Positions 9,043 to 19,593 are shown, counted from the first letter of the stretch. The stretch is DNA of 47,139 nucleotides from Rubrivivax sp. (GCA_027487585.1 JAIYDH010000142.1:1-47139); one strand, 5' to 3'. Translations and numbers: made by a program. The notes: generated from the letters alone by a model not told the origin.

Positions 9043-12000
9043 TCAATCCCAGCGCGGCTCGCGGTGGGCAGCGGTCTTGGCATCGAAGAGCGACGGTCGC
9101 TCGCTGCCGCGCAGCTGCGCCAGCGCGGCGCGTGCACGCCGTGCGTCAGCCTCCTTGCCGCCGTGCGCGGCCAACCATGCAGCAGCGCGCCAGCGCAGCT
9201 CGGCGTAGCCCTTGGCCGTGGAGCGGGCCTCGATCTCCTGAGCCAGCGGGCGCAGGCCAGCGTCAGGCTCGCCCATCAGTGCGCGCGCGCGCAGTGTGAG
9301 CAGGTCGGCCTCGGTGGCCCACTCCTGCATGCCGGCGGCACGGGCCACGGCGGCCTGGCGTTCGGCGGCCAGCCGTGCGGCGGGGCCGTCGCCGCCTGCC
9401 AAGGCCAGTTCGACGTCGACCCGGGCCTCCCGGCACTGCACCATCGGGTGCTTCAGGCGGGCGCTGGCATCACGCAGCCGGGCCAGCTCGTCGGCGGCCG
9501 GGGTCAAGCCTTGCGCGGTAGCGGCAAGCACCGACACCAGCACCCAGTTGGACACGCGCAGCGGCTCCTGGGTGTCCGTCATCAGCGGTGCGGCGCGGGC
9601 CACCCGCAGGGCGGCTTCAGCGGGGCGGCCGCATTGCAGCAGCAGCCGCGCATGGCGCAGCAGGGCCTCGGCCTCCAGCCAGGCGCTGGACTGCTCCTGC
9701 GCCAGGTGCAGGGCCTCTCGCAGCGCCCGCTCGGCTTCGGCGTGCCGGCCGAGACTGCTGAGCACGCTGCCCAGCACCAGCCTGGAGAGTGACTGGATGT
9801 GCGCGACGCCGGCCCAGCTTTGCAGGCTGCGGCGGGCGTAGGCCTCGGCCTGCGCCGGCTCGCCCAAGGCGCTGAGCATCACGGCCAGGTCGTTCTCGAT
9901 GGTGATGCCCCGGCAGTAGTCGGGGTGGCGCTCCAGCAGCTTGGCCAGCGCGTCGTGGGCCGCGCGCACCTGGCCACCGAACCAATGGATCTGGCCCTCG
10001 AAGCTCAGCAGCGTGGGGTTGTGCGGCGCCGCGGCCCGGAACTGGGCCAGCCAACCCCAGGCGGCCGGGATGTCGGGCTCGCGCATGGCCAGCTCGATCA
10101 ACACCTCGTAGGCGTGGATGCGTTCGCTCACCGGCAGCTCGGGCAGCAGCGCCCGCAGGCGCGCGGCTTGCGGAATGGCGCGGGGCAGGTCGCCGGCGAA
10201 GACACGGTTGTCTACCAAAGCGGCGCGCAAGCGGCCATCGATGAGACGGCGTTGATCAGGGTCGGCCACGCCATCGAGCTGGGCTTCGATGGCCAGCAGC
10301 GCGGTCTCGCCCCGGGCGAGGTCTTCCAGCAGATCGCAAGCCGCCAGCTCCAGGCGGGCCCGCAGCGATTGGGCCAGGTCCAGCGATCCGTCGGCGACCT
10401 CTTGCCACACTTCGCGGGCTTCGTCGTACCGGCCGCGGGCCTTGAGCTGCTCCGCGCCTTGGTGGCGCCAGGCGAGTGCGGTCTGCGGCTCGCCAGCTTG
10501 GCGCCAATGCAGCGCGATGGTCATGGCGTCGGCCCAGGGCTGCTGGGCGAGCCACAGCGCCACATGGCGGTGCAGCGTGGCGCGCCGGGCGGCCGGCAGA
10601 TGGGCCAGGGTGGCCTCGCGAATGAGGTCGTGACAGCAAGTGAGGCCCGGGGTCTGCGCGCGCAGCATGCCGGCGGCCAGCGCTTCGTCGCGGGCTTGCA
10701 GCCAGAGGGCGTTGCCTTCCTCGCCACTGGGCAGGCCGAGCAGACTCTGCAGGCCTGCCTCGGGCACGGGTTGCACGAACACGGCCGCCGCCTCCACCGC
10801 CTTGAGCGCGACAGCGCTGAGCGCATGCAAGCGGCGCTGCACCATCTGCCGGACTCGTTGCGGCAGGGCCTCGCCAAGCAGCACCTCCGGGGCACCAGCG
10901 GCCACCAGCTCACCCAGCGCGAAGGGGTTGCCAGCGCTGAGCTCGTACAGGCGGTCGAGCTGCTCGGCACTGAAGTCGCTGTCGGGCCAGCGCGCGCTGC
11001 ACACGGCGGGCATGTCTGCGCGGGACAGTGCGGCTATCGCAAGGGTTTCCAGGCGGCCGGCTGTCTCCAGGCGCTGCAGGGCTTGGGCCGTACCGGCGCC
11101 CATCTCGTGGCCGCGTGCAGCAGCCCGCCAGGGGAGACGGTCCCCGTGGGCCAGCATCATCAGCCACTCCACGGTAGCGGCGTCGCACCACTGCAGGTCG
11201 TCCACCAGCAGCACCGGGCTCAGTGCTTCAAAGGCGAGGGTCAGGGCCTGCATCTGCCGGGCGCGGGCGGTGAGGGCGTCGAGTGGCGGCAGCGGCTCGT
11301 CAGGCGCAAGCTCGGGCATGAGCCGGGCGAGGTCCAGCCGGTAGGCGCGAAGCGGGTGGCGGGCATCGCCCAGCGCGACCAGCAGCGCCGGGATCTTGGC
11401 GCGCAGCGTCTCCAGCACCGGCCGGTAGGGCATGCCATGCAGGCCTTCGAGTCCGCGCAGGCAGGGTGCGTGCGGGAAGGCGGCTGCCAGCAGGGTGCTC
11501 TTGCCGGCGCCGGCTTCACCCACCAGCAGCAAGGCCGGCGCGGTACTGCGCCTGAGGCGCTGGTACTCGGCCGCGCGTGCCGGGGGATGCTGCTCGGTGG
11601 ACGCTTCGGTGGCCGCGGCCGCGGAGGTGCGACTGTCGCGTAACCAGCGCCGGTGCAGGGCCAGCGCGGTTTCGGCACACCATTGCGCCAGGCTGTCGTG
11701 GCCATCCAGCTGCCAGCCCTGCGGCCACTGGGCCGTGTCCAGCGGCGGGCGGTCGGCGGCGGCGGCGGCCTTCCAGAGGGCCAGATCGGTGGGCAGCACG
11801 AGGCGCAGTTGTTTGCCCTCGGTTTGCAGACTGTCCGGCACGCCCCATTGGGCCAGCAGGGTGCGCGCCCGATTCAGGTTGACGCGCAGGTGATGCATCG
11901 CTTCGGACGGCGTGGCGTCGGGCCAAAGCAGCGCTGCCAGCCGCTCGCGCGGCAGCGATGTTTCGCTGGCCCCTAGCACCAGGATCAGGGCACCGGGCAA

Positions 12001-12069
12001 GGTCGACGGCAGGCGTCGGGGTGGCTCGTTTTCGGGTTTCCAGGCAGGCGTGTTGAGCAGGCAAAGCAT
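9043..12069 (-). CDS. Large ATP-binding transcriptional regulator (SARP/BTAD-like N-terminus, AAA/STAND-type ATPase, TPR-like C-terminal region)
   Basis: N-terminal ...RERLAALLWPDATPSEAMHHLRVNLNRARTLL (SARP/BTAD-like winged-helix segment), P-loop GEAGAGKSTLL, Walker B-like VLLVDDLQW, long alpha-helical repeat C-terminus. Confidence 0.75.
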   Translation of the reverse strand: MLCLLNTPAWKPENEPPRRLPSTLPGALILVLGASETSLPRERLAALLWPDATPSEAMHHLRVNLNRARTLLAQWGVPDSLQTEGKQLRLVLPTDLALWKAAAAADRPPLDTAQWPQGWQLDGHDSLAQWCAETALALHRRWLRDSRTSAAAATEASTEQHPPARAAEYQRLRRSTAPALLLVGEAGAGKSTLLAAAFPHAPCLRGLEGLHGMPYRPVLETLRAKIPALLVALGDARHPLRAYRLDLARLMPELAPDEPLPPLDALTARARQMQALTLAFEALSPVLLVDDLQWCDAATVEWLMMLAHGDRLPWRAAARGHEMGAGTAQALQRLETAGRLETLAIAALSRADMPAVCSARWPDSDFSAEQLDRLYELSAGNPFALGELVAAGAPEVLLGEALPQRVRQMVQRRLHALSAVALKAVEAAAVFVQPVPEAGLQSLLGLPSGEEGNALWLQARDEALAAGMLRAQTPGLTCCHDLIREATLAHLPAARRATLHRHVALWLAQQPWADAMTIALHWRQAGEPQTALAWRHQGAEQLKARGRYDEAREVWQEVADGSLDLAQSLRARLELAACDLLEDLARGETALLAIEAQLDGVADPDQRRLIDGRLRAALVDNRVFAGDLPRAIPQAARLRALLPELPVSERIHAYEVLIELAMREPDIPAAWGWLAQFRAAAPHNPTLLSFEGQIHWFGGQVRAAHDALAKLLERHPDYCRGITIENDLAVMLSALGEPAQAEAYARRSLQSWAGVAHIQSLSRLVLGSVLSSLGRHAEAERALREALHLAQEQSSAWLEAEALLRHARLLLQCGRPAEAALRVARAAPLMTDTQEPLRVSNWVLVSVLAATAQGLTPAADELARLRDASARLKHPMVQCREARVDVELALAGGDGPAARLAAERQAAVARAAGMQEWATEADLLTLRARALMGEPDAGLRPLAQEIEARSTAKGYAELRWRAAAWLAAHGGKEADARRARAALAQLRGSERPSLFDAKTAAHREPRWD

Positions 12070-12153
12070 CTTGGGGGCGGAGTGTCGTCTAACTTTCTGA
12101 CGACGTTCCCCAGTGCCCTTAGGTCGCCGCGGTCGGGCGCTGGCCGGCTCGCT

Positions 12154-12840
12154 TCAGGTCGCTCGGTGGCCCCGGCGGCGTGAAAGGACCAACGCCATCA
12201 GACCCATTCCGAAGAGCATCGCGGTGCTCGGCTCGGGCACCACCGCCACGGCAAGAAGGTCGAAGTGGGCATCGGCACCGCAGCATGAACGGATGCGCAC
12301 AGCGTCGAACACGCCGTTGATCGGCAGGCCGAATTCTTCGGCGGAGAACGTGGCGTAGTTGGTTCCGTAGCCCGATGGAAAGGTGTCGTTCAGAACCGGT
12401 GCCAGATGCAGGGGGGTCACACTGCGTTCAGCCGACCATCCGGCTTCCGTGTGCACGGACACCAGGGCATCCCAGGTATCGCCGGCCAGAGCGAAATTGC
12501 CCGCCTCCCAGAACACCAGACCCGCACCGTTGGCCGGGACGGCCAGCGTGATGACGGCGCCCTGGCCCAGAGACAGGCCGGTGGTGAGGTCGGGGCCCAG
12601 AACGGCTGCTTGCAGCAGCGCGGGGGTGCAGTCGGACAAGGCGCCGCCCGTGAAGCAGCCGAAGATGCCGCCCGGCCCGGCCAGCACGGCGTAGGCGAAG
12701 GTGGCGCTGTCGAAGTCGACGGGGCCTTGTGGCGTTGGCATGCTCACGGTCTGTGCCCTGGCGCCGCCTGCCGACAGGCACAGGCCAAGGATGGCCGCTG
12801 CAAAAGCGCGGGCGCGTAGCCGTGGTGATCTGGTTTTCAT
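12154..12840 (-). CDS. PEP-CTERM sorting domain-containing exported protein
   Basis: Signal peptide from MKTRSPRLRARAFAAAILGLCLSAGGARAQ; C-terminus VVPEPSTAMLFGMGLMALVLSRRRG. Confidence 0.85.
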   Translation of the reverse strand: MKTRSPRLRARAFAAAILGLCLSAGGARAQTVSMPTPQGPVDFDSATFAYAVLAGPGGIFGCFTGGALSDCTPALLQAAVLGPDLTTGLSLGQGAVITLAVPANGAGLVFWEAGNFALAGDTWDALVSVHTEAGWSAERSVTPLHLAPVLNDTFPSGYGTNYATFSAEEFGLPINGVFDAVRIRSCCGADAHFDLLAVAVVPEPSTAMLFGMGLMALVLSRRRGHRAT

Positions 12841-12857
12841 GTGGGGCCATCCGGTTT

Positions 12858-13523
12858 TCAGAAGTGGTACTGCAGGCCGATCGACGCGAAGTCGAAATCG
12901 ACCCGCCCTGTGCGGTCGGCCTGCCCGACACGCCCGAAGCGTTCCCATTCGACGCGGGCACTCAAGGCGTCCGACATGCGCCAGCCGATCCCCAACCCCA
13001 GCAGCGAGCCATATCCGCGGGCTTCGGCCGGTTGAGCGCTGCGCCCGCTGAGACTGCCCTGCGAGTCCAGCCGTGTCCGCCAGTAGCCGGAGCCGGCCTT
13101 GCCGAAGACCTCGACATCACCGCCCAGCGGCAGGATCGCCAGCACAGCCAGCTTCCAGACTTCGGCCTTGAAGGTGGCCTGCACCGTGCCCGGGTCTTGC
13201 ACCACCTGGCCTTCATAGCGGTAGCGCCCCAGCGACGTGTAGCCACCTTCGACAGCCCAGTGTCGGCCCAGGCGGTAGCCGGCGTACAGGTTCCAGCCGG
13301 TGTCGTGGTCTTCCACGGAGGTGGTGCGCAGGGTCAGGGTCTGTGCCTGCAGGGCCAGGTCGAACGCACCCCGGTTGAAGTCGGCGCTGCGAGCGGCGCC
13401 CGCGCCGAGCCCGAGGTAGTAGCCTTCAGCCCGATCCGCGGTCTGCGCACGAACGGCGCCAGGCAGAGTGATCAGCAGCAGTGCGAAGACACCCAGAGCG
13501 ATGGAGTGAGTTGGACGGGTCAT
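12858..13523 (-). CDS. Outer-membrane beta-barrel protein (OmpA/OprF-like porin domain)
   Basis: Signal peptide; GYRLGRHWAVEGGYTSLGRYRYEG..., FGKAGSGYWRTRLDSQG, C-terminal phenylalanine (IGLQYHF). Confidence 0.8.
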   Translation of the reverse strand: MTRPTHSIALGVFALLLITLPGAVRAQTADRAEGYYLGLGAGAARSADFNRGAFDLALQAQTLTLRTTSVEDHDTGWNLYAGYRLGRHWAVEGGYTSLGRYRYEGQVVQDPGTVQATFKAEVWKLAVLAILPLGGDVEVFGKAGSGYWRTRLDSQGSLSGRSAQPAEARGYGSLLGLGIGWRMSDALSARVEWERFGRVGQADRTGRVDFDFASIGLQYHF

Positions 13524-13652
13524 GTCCCACTGTCGCGCAGGCGCTGCGCCGCGTCTGTTCGCTGCAGCACGGTAGGCATCGATCGGCCGGCCCGTCAGGC
13601 AGCGCGGCGTGGCCTGGGCGGTGGCCGGGCGCTGGACAGCGCCGCAGCGCCC

Positions 13653-16136
13653 TCAGGCCGCTGCGCCCGCGCCGCCCCGGGTGCGCAGCGTCTTGATGCC
13701 CTGCTCGATGCGCTCGGCCACTTCGCGTTCGCGCTGCAGCGCACGCAAGGTGTTGTTGGCCTCTTGCACGGTGAAGTCCAGCCGCGCCAGTTGTTCGCCC
13801 ACGTGGTCGATCACGGCGCGCTGTTCGCTCAGCATTTCCAGGTTCAGGTGGATGTCGCCCAGCATGTGGGTCACGGCGCTGGCGCTCGCCTGGACCTCTT
13901 GCACCGTCTTGCGGCGGGACTCGATGTGCTCGATGCGCGCCTGGGTGTCGGCCGCGCCAGCCAACACCGCCTCGACCTGGCTGCGAAGCTCGGTCACCGC
14001 GCTGCGGTGTTCGGCCACGAACTGCAAGTCGGCACGGCTTGAGCTGCTGATCTGGCGGATCTGGTCCACCTCGGTCTTCACGGCCAGCACCAGGGTCTGG
14101 CGCTCGGCCAGCGTCTGCATCTGTTGCTCCACGGCCTGGGCGCTGCGGCCCAGCTCACCCAGGCGGCCTTCCAGGGCCGCCATCGCGCGGTCGGTGCTGA
14201 GCAACTGCCCGCGCCGTTGTTCGAGCTGGGCGGCCAGGCCCTGGGCCCGTTGCAACTGGTCTTCGGTGACCTGGATCTGCGCCATCGCCTCCTGCTGGCG
14301 CGCCTGAACCTGCGCCAGTTCCACCAGCAGGGTTTGCTTGAGCTGTGAGGCCTGGGCGAGTTCGTCGTGGGCGGTCCTCACCTGCTGCAGCCTGTCGGCG
14401 GTTTGTGCCGCTTGCTGCCGACCCTGTTCCACCAGTTCTGCAAACTGCGCCTGCTGGTTGAGCACTTCCGCTTCGTCCAGCTGCATGGATTCGACCATCT
14501 GTTGCGAGGCCTGCAAGGTTTGCTGCAGCGACGCCACCTGTTCGGCCACCGGCTGCAGTCGGCTCTGCAGGGCCGCCACGCCCTCGAGCTTGTGCTGCGC
14601 GTCGGCCACCTGCGTGGCCAGGGTGTCGCACTGGTGCTTCAGGCCTTGCAGTTCGGCGTGGCGGGCCAGTTGTTCATGCAGTGTGCGGTCCACGTCGGCG
14701 GTGAGCGCGTGCAGCTTGTTGACCCGTTGTTCGAGCACCTGCACCAGCTGCTGTCGCTCCTGCAGGCGCGTCAGCTGGGTGTCGAGTTCGGCGGCCACGT
14801 CGGCCAGGCGCAGCGCGGTCTGGCTGCCCTGTTCGACGCGGTCCATCTGTTCAAGCACCGCGTCCATCCGCGACTGCACGGCGGGTGCGCGTGCCAGCAT
14901 GCCGGCGGTGCGCTCGACAAAGCCTTCCAGCGCCTGGCGGTCCTGCGCCAGCTGCTGGCGCAGCTGCACCGACTCGGCATGCGCCGCGTGGAACTCGGCC
15001 AAGCCGCGGCGGGCGTTGTCCAGCTCGTGCTGGCTTTGCAGCAGGCCCTGTTGCTGGGCGGCGGTGCGCAGACCCAGAGCCTCGATCTGCTGCAGCTGGT
15101 CGGCCAGCCCGTTCAGGGCGGACTGGCGTTGTGCCAGCGCTTCGGCATCGGCGGTCAGCACGCCATAGGCCTGGCTCAGGCTCTGGGCCTTCTGCTGCAG
15201 GGCCTGCAAAGCGGGGTCCTGCGCGGTCACGGCCTGCACGAGTCGCTCGGTGTCAGCCAGTGCGGTAGACAGCGCCTTCAGCCGCTCGTCGAATGCACTC
15301 AGCTCCTGTCGGTCCAGCGCCAGACGCTCGATCGCACCCCGCATGGCATCGGCCAGCGCGCGGGCCTGTGCGTCCTGGCGTGCAGAGTCCTGCAGGAACT
15401 GCTCTCGGGTTTGCTGGGCGGCGGCCAGGTCGCGCGATGCATCGCGCGCCAGCGCTTCCATGCGCGCCACGGCGTCCTCGGCACGCTGCATCTGGTCGCG
15501 GCCGTCGGCCAGCTTGGCGATCTGGGCGTCCATGGCCCACACCATCTCGTTCAGCCGCGTCGCTTCGACCACAGCGTGTTCAACCGCCTGGCGCTGCGTG
15601 TCCAGCGCCTTGGTCTTCAGTGCCACGTGCTCGGCCAGCGCGTTCAGCGATGACAGGCGCTTTTCCGTCTCCTGGCTCAGGCCGGGGAGTTGAGCGAGTC
15701 CGGCTACGCGGGTGTCGATGTCCTGCAGAGCGCTCATGCGCAGGCTTTCGACGCGTGTGCAGGCTTCCTGGGCCGTGTGGGCCAACATCGCCAGCGCTTC
15801 GTCGTACAGCGCCTGCTGCGACTGTTGCGATGTGGCCTCGACGGCTGGCGCAGCCTTGGCCTGGGCCAGCGCCAACGCATGGCTCAGCTGCTGGTGCAGG
15901 TCGGCCACCTGGGCCTCCAGCTGGTCGATGCGGGCGTTGTCGGCAGCCGACGGCCCCGGCGCCGCGTGGCCGTTGCGGCCAGGGCCGGTCATCGTGGCCG
16001 CGGCACTGTGGGCCTCTGCCAACAGGGCGCGCAAGCTCTCGCGCTCGTTGCGGGCCTGCAGCAGCAGGTCGTGCATGTCCGACTTGGCCTGCTTGCGGTC
16101 GCCGGGAGTGCCGAAAATCGTGTCCAACATGGTCAT
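13653..16136 (-). CDS. Long coiled-coil protein (827 aa), function unknown
   Basis: Heptad-rich Q/A/L/E sequence throughout; C-terminus EQLARLDFTVQEANNTLRALQREREVAERIEQGIKTLRTRG shared with the gene at 16524-17906. Confidence 0.75.
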   Translation of the reverse strand: MTMLDTIFGTPGDRKQAKSDMHDLLLQARNERESLRALLAEAHSAAATMTGPGRNGHAAPGPSAADNARIDQLEAQVADLHQQLSHALALAQAKAAPAVEATSQQSQQALYDEALAMLAHTAQEACTRVESLRMSALQDIDTRVAGLAQLPGLSQETEKRLSSLNALAEHVALKTKALDTQRQAVEHAVVEATRLNEMVWAMDAQIAKLADGRDQMQRAEDAVARMEALARDASRDLAAAQQTREQFLQDSARQDAQARALADAMRGAIERLALDRQELSAFDERLKALSTALADTERLVQAVTAQDPALQALQQKAQSLSQAYGVLTADAEALAQRQSALNGLADQLQQIEALGLRTAAQQQGLLQSQHELDNARRGLAEFHAAHAESVQLRQQLAQDRQALEGFVERTAGMLARAPAVQSRMDAVLEQMDRVEQGSQTALRLADVAAELDTQLTRLQERQQLVQVLEQRVNKLHALTADVDRTLHEQLARHAELQGLKHQCDTLATQVADAQHKLEGVAALQSRLQPVAEQVASLQQTLQASQQMVESMQLDEAEVLNQQAQFAELVEQGRQQAAQTADRLQQVRTAHDELAQASQLKQTLLVELAQVQARQQEAMAQIQVTEDQLQRAQGLAAQLEQRRGQLLSTDRAMAALEGRLGELGRSAQAVEQQMQTLAERQTLVLAVKTEVDQIRQISSSSRADLQFVAEHRSAVTELRSQVEAVLAGAADTQARIEHIESRRKTVQEVQASASAVTHMLGDIHLNLEMLSEQRAVIDHVGEQLARLDFTVQEANNTLRALQREREVAERIEQGIKTLRTRGGAGAAA

Positions 16137-16523
16137 GGTCCTGCTTGTCTCTTGCGCGCCGGCGGCCTAGGTCCAGGCCACGCCGGTGACGCGGCCGCTG
16201 CGCGCCTGCGCGCCGAACGGCGGCTCGCGCTGTGCGCTGTGGCTGGGGTGTTGTGGCGCCGGGGGGTTGTATAGCGTTGCCGGGCGCGGCCCATCCACCT
16301 GTTCACGGGGTGCGCATCAACGTGGCTCGCAAGAGTGATCGATTTGCCCTGCTGCAGCACGCCGACGCGCTGCCGGTGTCAACTGGTGACCAAGTGCAAC
16401 AGAGGTGGCCGTCCAGCCTGGCCTTCGACTGCGCGAAGATCGCGGTGTTGTCGCTTCGCGAGCTGCGCCCGTCCTGAACGCGGCGGGGCCCCGAAGCAAG
16501 GAGACGTTTTCATCGAAGCCCCT

Positions 16524-17906
16524 ATGCACATCGTCGGCTGCGTGCTGCTGGCCAAGCCCGCCACCGGGTGGCTGGAAGCCTTTCTGGCGCAGGTTCGGCG
16601 CGAGCGCGCGGCGGTCATGGGGCGCACCGCGCAGGGCGCCACGTTCGTGCGCTTTGCAGCCCCCGACCTGCGGCTGGTCACCCTGGCCTGTCAGGCGGTG
16701 CAGGGTCGTCGACCTTCCGGCCTGCGCTTCGGGTTTGCGGCCGCGGTGCGCGACGGCCCGGGGAGCGAGCCTTCAGGCCTGGACGTCAGCACCGAGGTGG
16801 TGACCCAGGCCAACGAGCTGGCCGCGGCCGCGTCCTCTGGCGAGGTGCTGGTGTCTGCAGCGTTGGCACTGCGGCTGATCGAAGCCGGGCACGCCCTGCA
16901 CTCAAGAACGTTGACTCGGCCCGATGGCCGTGTGATCGCCGCCTGTGTGATGGACAGGCCTGCCAACACCGCGCGAGCCCATGCAGCCGTGGAAGCGCAC
17001 TCGCCCTCAGCGGAGGCCGGGCCTGGGGCTCAACCCGGGCTCGCACAGGTACCCCGCCCGGCAGTCTCATCAGACCCCGCCTCGGCCGCCCCTTCTACCG
17101 TCCAGCCGCTGCTCATGGGCCGCGCCGACGCCCTGGCTCTGCAGCTGGCTGCGCTGGAAGCACGCCAGGATGCGGTGCTGGCCAAGATGACGCTGGTGGA
17201 AGAGGGGCAGCCTTCGCCGGCCCACCTGCAGCAGCTGCAGGCCGAGCTGGACGAGCAGATCGAGCGTGTGCAGTCCCGGCTGGACGTGGTGGCGCAACTG
17301 GAGCAGCGCATCGGCTCGCTGAACATCGCCGCGGCGGCCATGGACCGGCGCCTGGCCCAGCAGGCGCAGCGCCTGACCGAGATGGAGAGCCTGCAGACCT
17401 TGTGCGACAAGCTGCTGGCCGACATGGTGCTCGCCCACGCCCAATTGGCCGCCGTGGCGGCCCGTCAGGAAGAGTTGCTGCCGCTGACCGGTCAGGTGGC
17501 CCGCATCGAGCAGACCGTGCTGCACACCCAGGCGCAGCTCCACGAGGGCCAGGCCGATCTGCATCAGCGCAGCACGGCCAGCGCGGCTTTGTTGGCGCAG
17601 CTGGAGTCCGGGCTGCAGAACCAGTTGCAAGCGGTCACCGAACAGGCAGCCCGGGTGGACGAGGTGCAGGGCCGCACACGCAGCGTGGCGCATCAGCTGG
17701 ACGACATCCACCTTCGGCTGGAGATGCTGAGTGAACAGCGTGCGGCCATCGACGGGGTGGGCGAACATCTGGCCCGGCTGGACTTCACGGTGCAGGAGGC
17801 GCAGAACACGCTGCGCGCCTTGCGCACCGAGCGCGAGGTGGCCGCGCGCGTGGAGCAGGGCATCAAGAGCCTGCGCGCCCGGGGCGCCAGCCGCCAACCC
17901 ACCTGA
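16524..17906 (+). CDS. Coiled-coil protein with N-terminal class III cyclase-like (degenerate) domain
   Basis: Start chosen at MHIVGCVLLAKPATGW within the longer ORF 16335-17906; ...LDVSTEVVTQANELAAAASSGEVLVSAALALRLIEAG resembles the C-terminal half of class III cyclase domains; coiled coil and C-terminus paralogous to the 13653-16136 product. Confidence 0.7.
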   Translation: MHIVGCVLLAKPATGWLEAFLAQVRRERAAVMGRTAQGATFVRFAAPDLRLVTLACQAVQGRRPSGLRFGFAAAVRDGPGSEPSGLDVSTEVVTQANELAAAASSGEVLVSAALALRLIEAGHALHSRTLTRPDGRVIAACVMDRPANTARAHAAVEAHSPSAEAGPGAQPGLAQVPRPAVSSDPASAAPSTVQPLLMGRADALALQLAALEARQDAVLAKMTLVEEGQPSPAHLQQLQAELDEQIERVQSRLDVVAQLEQRIGSLNIAAAAMDRRLAQQAQRLTEMESLQTLCDKLLADMVLAHAQLAAVAARQEELLPLTGQVARIEQTVLHTQAQLHEGQADLHQRSTASAALLAQLESGLQNQLQAVTEQAARVDEVQGRTRSVAHQLDDIHLRLEMLSEQRAAIDGVGEHLARLDFTVQEAQNTLRALRTEREVAARVEQGIKSLRARGASRQPT

Positions 17907-17911
17907 AGGCC

Positions 17912-17930
17912 AGCGCTCGGCCCGAGCGCT
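17912..17930. terminator. Candidate bidirectional hairpin between convergent genes
   Basis: AGCGCTCGG-C-CCGAGCGCT palindrome in the 30-bp gap between convergent stops at 17906 and 17937; no T-tract. Confidence 0.35.
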
Positions 17931-17936
17931 CGGCGG

Positions 17937-19451
17937 TCAGGCCAGCTGGAAGCGCTGCACCAGCTCGTCGAGCCGCGCTGACTCCAGCTTCAGCTGCTCG
18001 GCTGAGGCAGTCCAGTGCGTCACCAGCTTCACGTTGCCCAGAGTCATGCCTTCCAACCCGGCAATCGTGCCAGCCAAGGTCTGGATCTCGCGGCCCTGCA
18101 GCACAGCTGAGGCGCTCACCTCCCGAATGGCCGTATCGACTTTGGCGATCACCTCGCACACACCGCTCATGGCCTCGCTGGCGCCCTGGGCGCGGCTGCT
18201 GCCGTCGCTGACGCGTTCCACCGTGCCGGTGATGAGCTGGCGGATCTCGCCCGCGGCTGAAGCAGATCGCTGAGCCAAGGCGCGCACCTCGCTGGCCACG
18301 ACGGCGAAGCCGCGCCCCTGTTCGCCCGCGCGTGCGGCTTCCACCGCCGCGTTGAGCGCCAGGATGTTGGTCTGGAACGCGATGCCGTCGATCACGCCAA
18401 TGATCTCGGCCACCTTGGACGACGCGGCCTGGATGTCGCCCATCGTGGACACCACACCACCCACCACATCGCCACCCTGGCGCGCCAGGCTGGTTGCCGA
18501 TGAGGCCAGGCTGTTTGCCTGGTCGGCGACGGTGGTGGACTGGCTCACTGCGCTGGCCAGCTCGCCAAAGCTGCGAGCGGTGGTTTGCAAACTGTCGGCA
18601 GCCTGCTGGCTGCTGCCGCGGAGGCTGCCGGCCCCCTCAGCCATTTCGGTGGCGGTGGCGGTCACGATCAGGCCCGCTGTCTGAATGTCGTTGATGGCCA
18701 GGCTCCAGGCCTGGCGCGCCTCGTCCAGGGCCTGCAGCAGGCGCCCGATCTCGTCGCTGCGCGGCTGCACGTGGGGTTGGCGCAAGTCGCCTGCTGCCAG
18801 GCGACGCGCCATCGAGACACCCGTTTCGACGGCGTCCAGAATGCGCTTGGTCACCAGCCGGGTGATCAGCACTCCCAGCGCCAGCGCGACACCGCCGAAC
18901 ACGATGGCACCCCACAAGGTCTGGCGCTGCTGCGCCGCCAGGGTGGCCATGGCTTCCGTGCTGGTGGCCTCGGCTTGGGTGTTCAGGTCGGCCAGTGCCT
19001 TTTGCATCTGCTCGTTGGCCGGTCGGACCTCGCGCTCCAGTCGGCCCACCGTGGCGATCTTGGTTTCGTCGCTGTGTTCTGACTGAATCGCCTCCAGCGT
19101 CGCGGCCAGGCTCTCGGCCTGAGCCATCAACTGCTTGATGGCGTTGGCCTGGGCAGGGTCTGCCGCCGCGCCTTGAATGGCCGCCAGACCCTTGGCGCAA
19201 GACTGCTTGACTTCCTGGTACTGCTTGCGCTCGCTGCTTCGGCGCGTCAGGGTCCACACCACCGCTCGCTGGCTCATGTCGGCGCAGACGGCGGCCACGC
19301 TTCGCAAGCTGCCGCTGCGCTCGCTGGCCACGGTGGCTGCCAGAACCAGGGTCGCACTGCGTCGTGACTGCTCAGCCAGCAACGCCACGCCGGCCAGCAC
19401 CAAGGCCATCAACGCCGCAGGCAAGAGAAACAAGAGGGTTCGCAGGTTCAT
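17937..19451 (-). CDS. Methyl-accepting chemotaxis protein
   Basis: MCP signalling hairpin [55 protein letters not shown]; two TM segments around a periplasmic region. Confidence 0.95.
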   Translation of the reverse strand: MNLRTLLFLLPAALMALVLAGVALLAEQSRRSATLVLAATVASERSGSLRSVAAVCADMSQRAVVWTLTRRSSERKQYQEVKQSCAKGLAAIQGAAADPAQANAIKQLMAQAESLAATLEAIQSEHSDETKIATVGRLEREVRPANEQMQKALADLNTQAEATSTEAMATLAAQQRQTLWGAIVFGGVALALGVLITRLVTKRILDAVETGVSMARRLAAGDLRQPHVQPRSDEIGRLLQALDEARQAWSLAINDIQTAGLIVTATATEMAEGAGSLRGSSQQAADSLQTTARSFGELASAVSQSTTVADQANSLASSATSLARQGGDVVGGVVSTMGDIQAASSKVAEIIGVIDGIAFQTNILALNAAVEAARAGEQGRGFAVVASEVRALAQRSASAAGEIRQLITGTVERVSDGSSRAQGASEAMSGVCEVIAKVDTAIREVSASAVLQGREIQTLAGTIAGLEGMTLGNVKLVTHWTASAEQLKLESARLDELVQRFQLA

Positions 19452-19593
19452 GACGATCTCGTGGGGACGTGAGGGCACGACGCGCAGCGCAGCCGCGCGT
19501 GTTGCGCACGCTGTTGGCTTGGCGCTGCAGCTGCTTGAACGCGCAGCAGCACCCGAACCACAGGCGGGATGCAGGACCCAGCGGCCAGCCGGG

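Noticed and set aside
9799-11643. 614-aa plus-strand ORF antisense to the large regulator
   Set aside because: Shadow ORF of the 9043-12069 gene; no recognisable motif.
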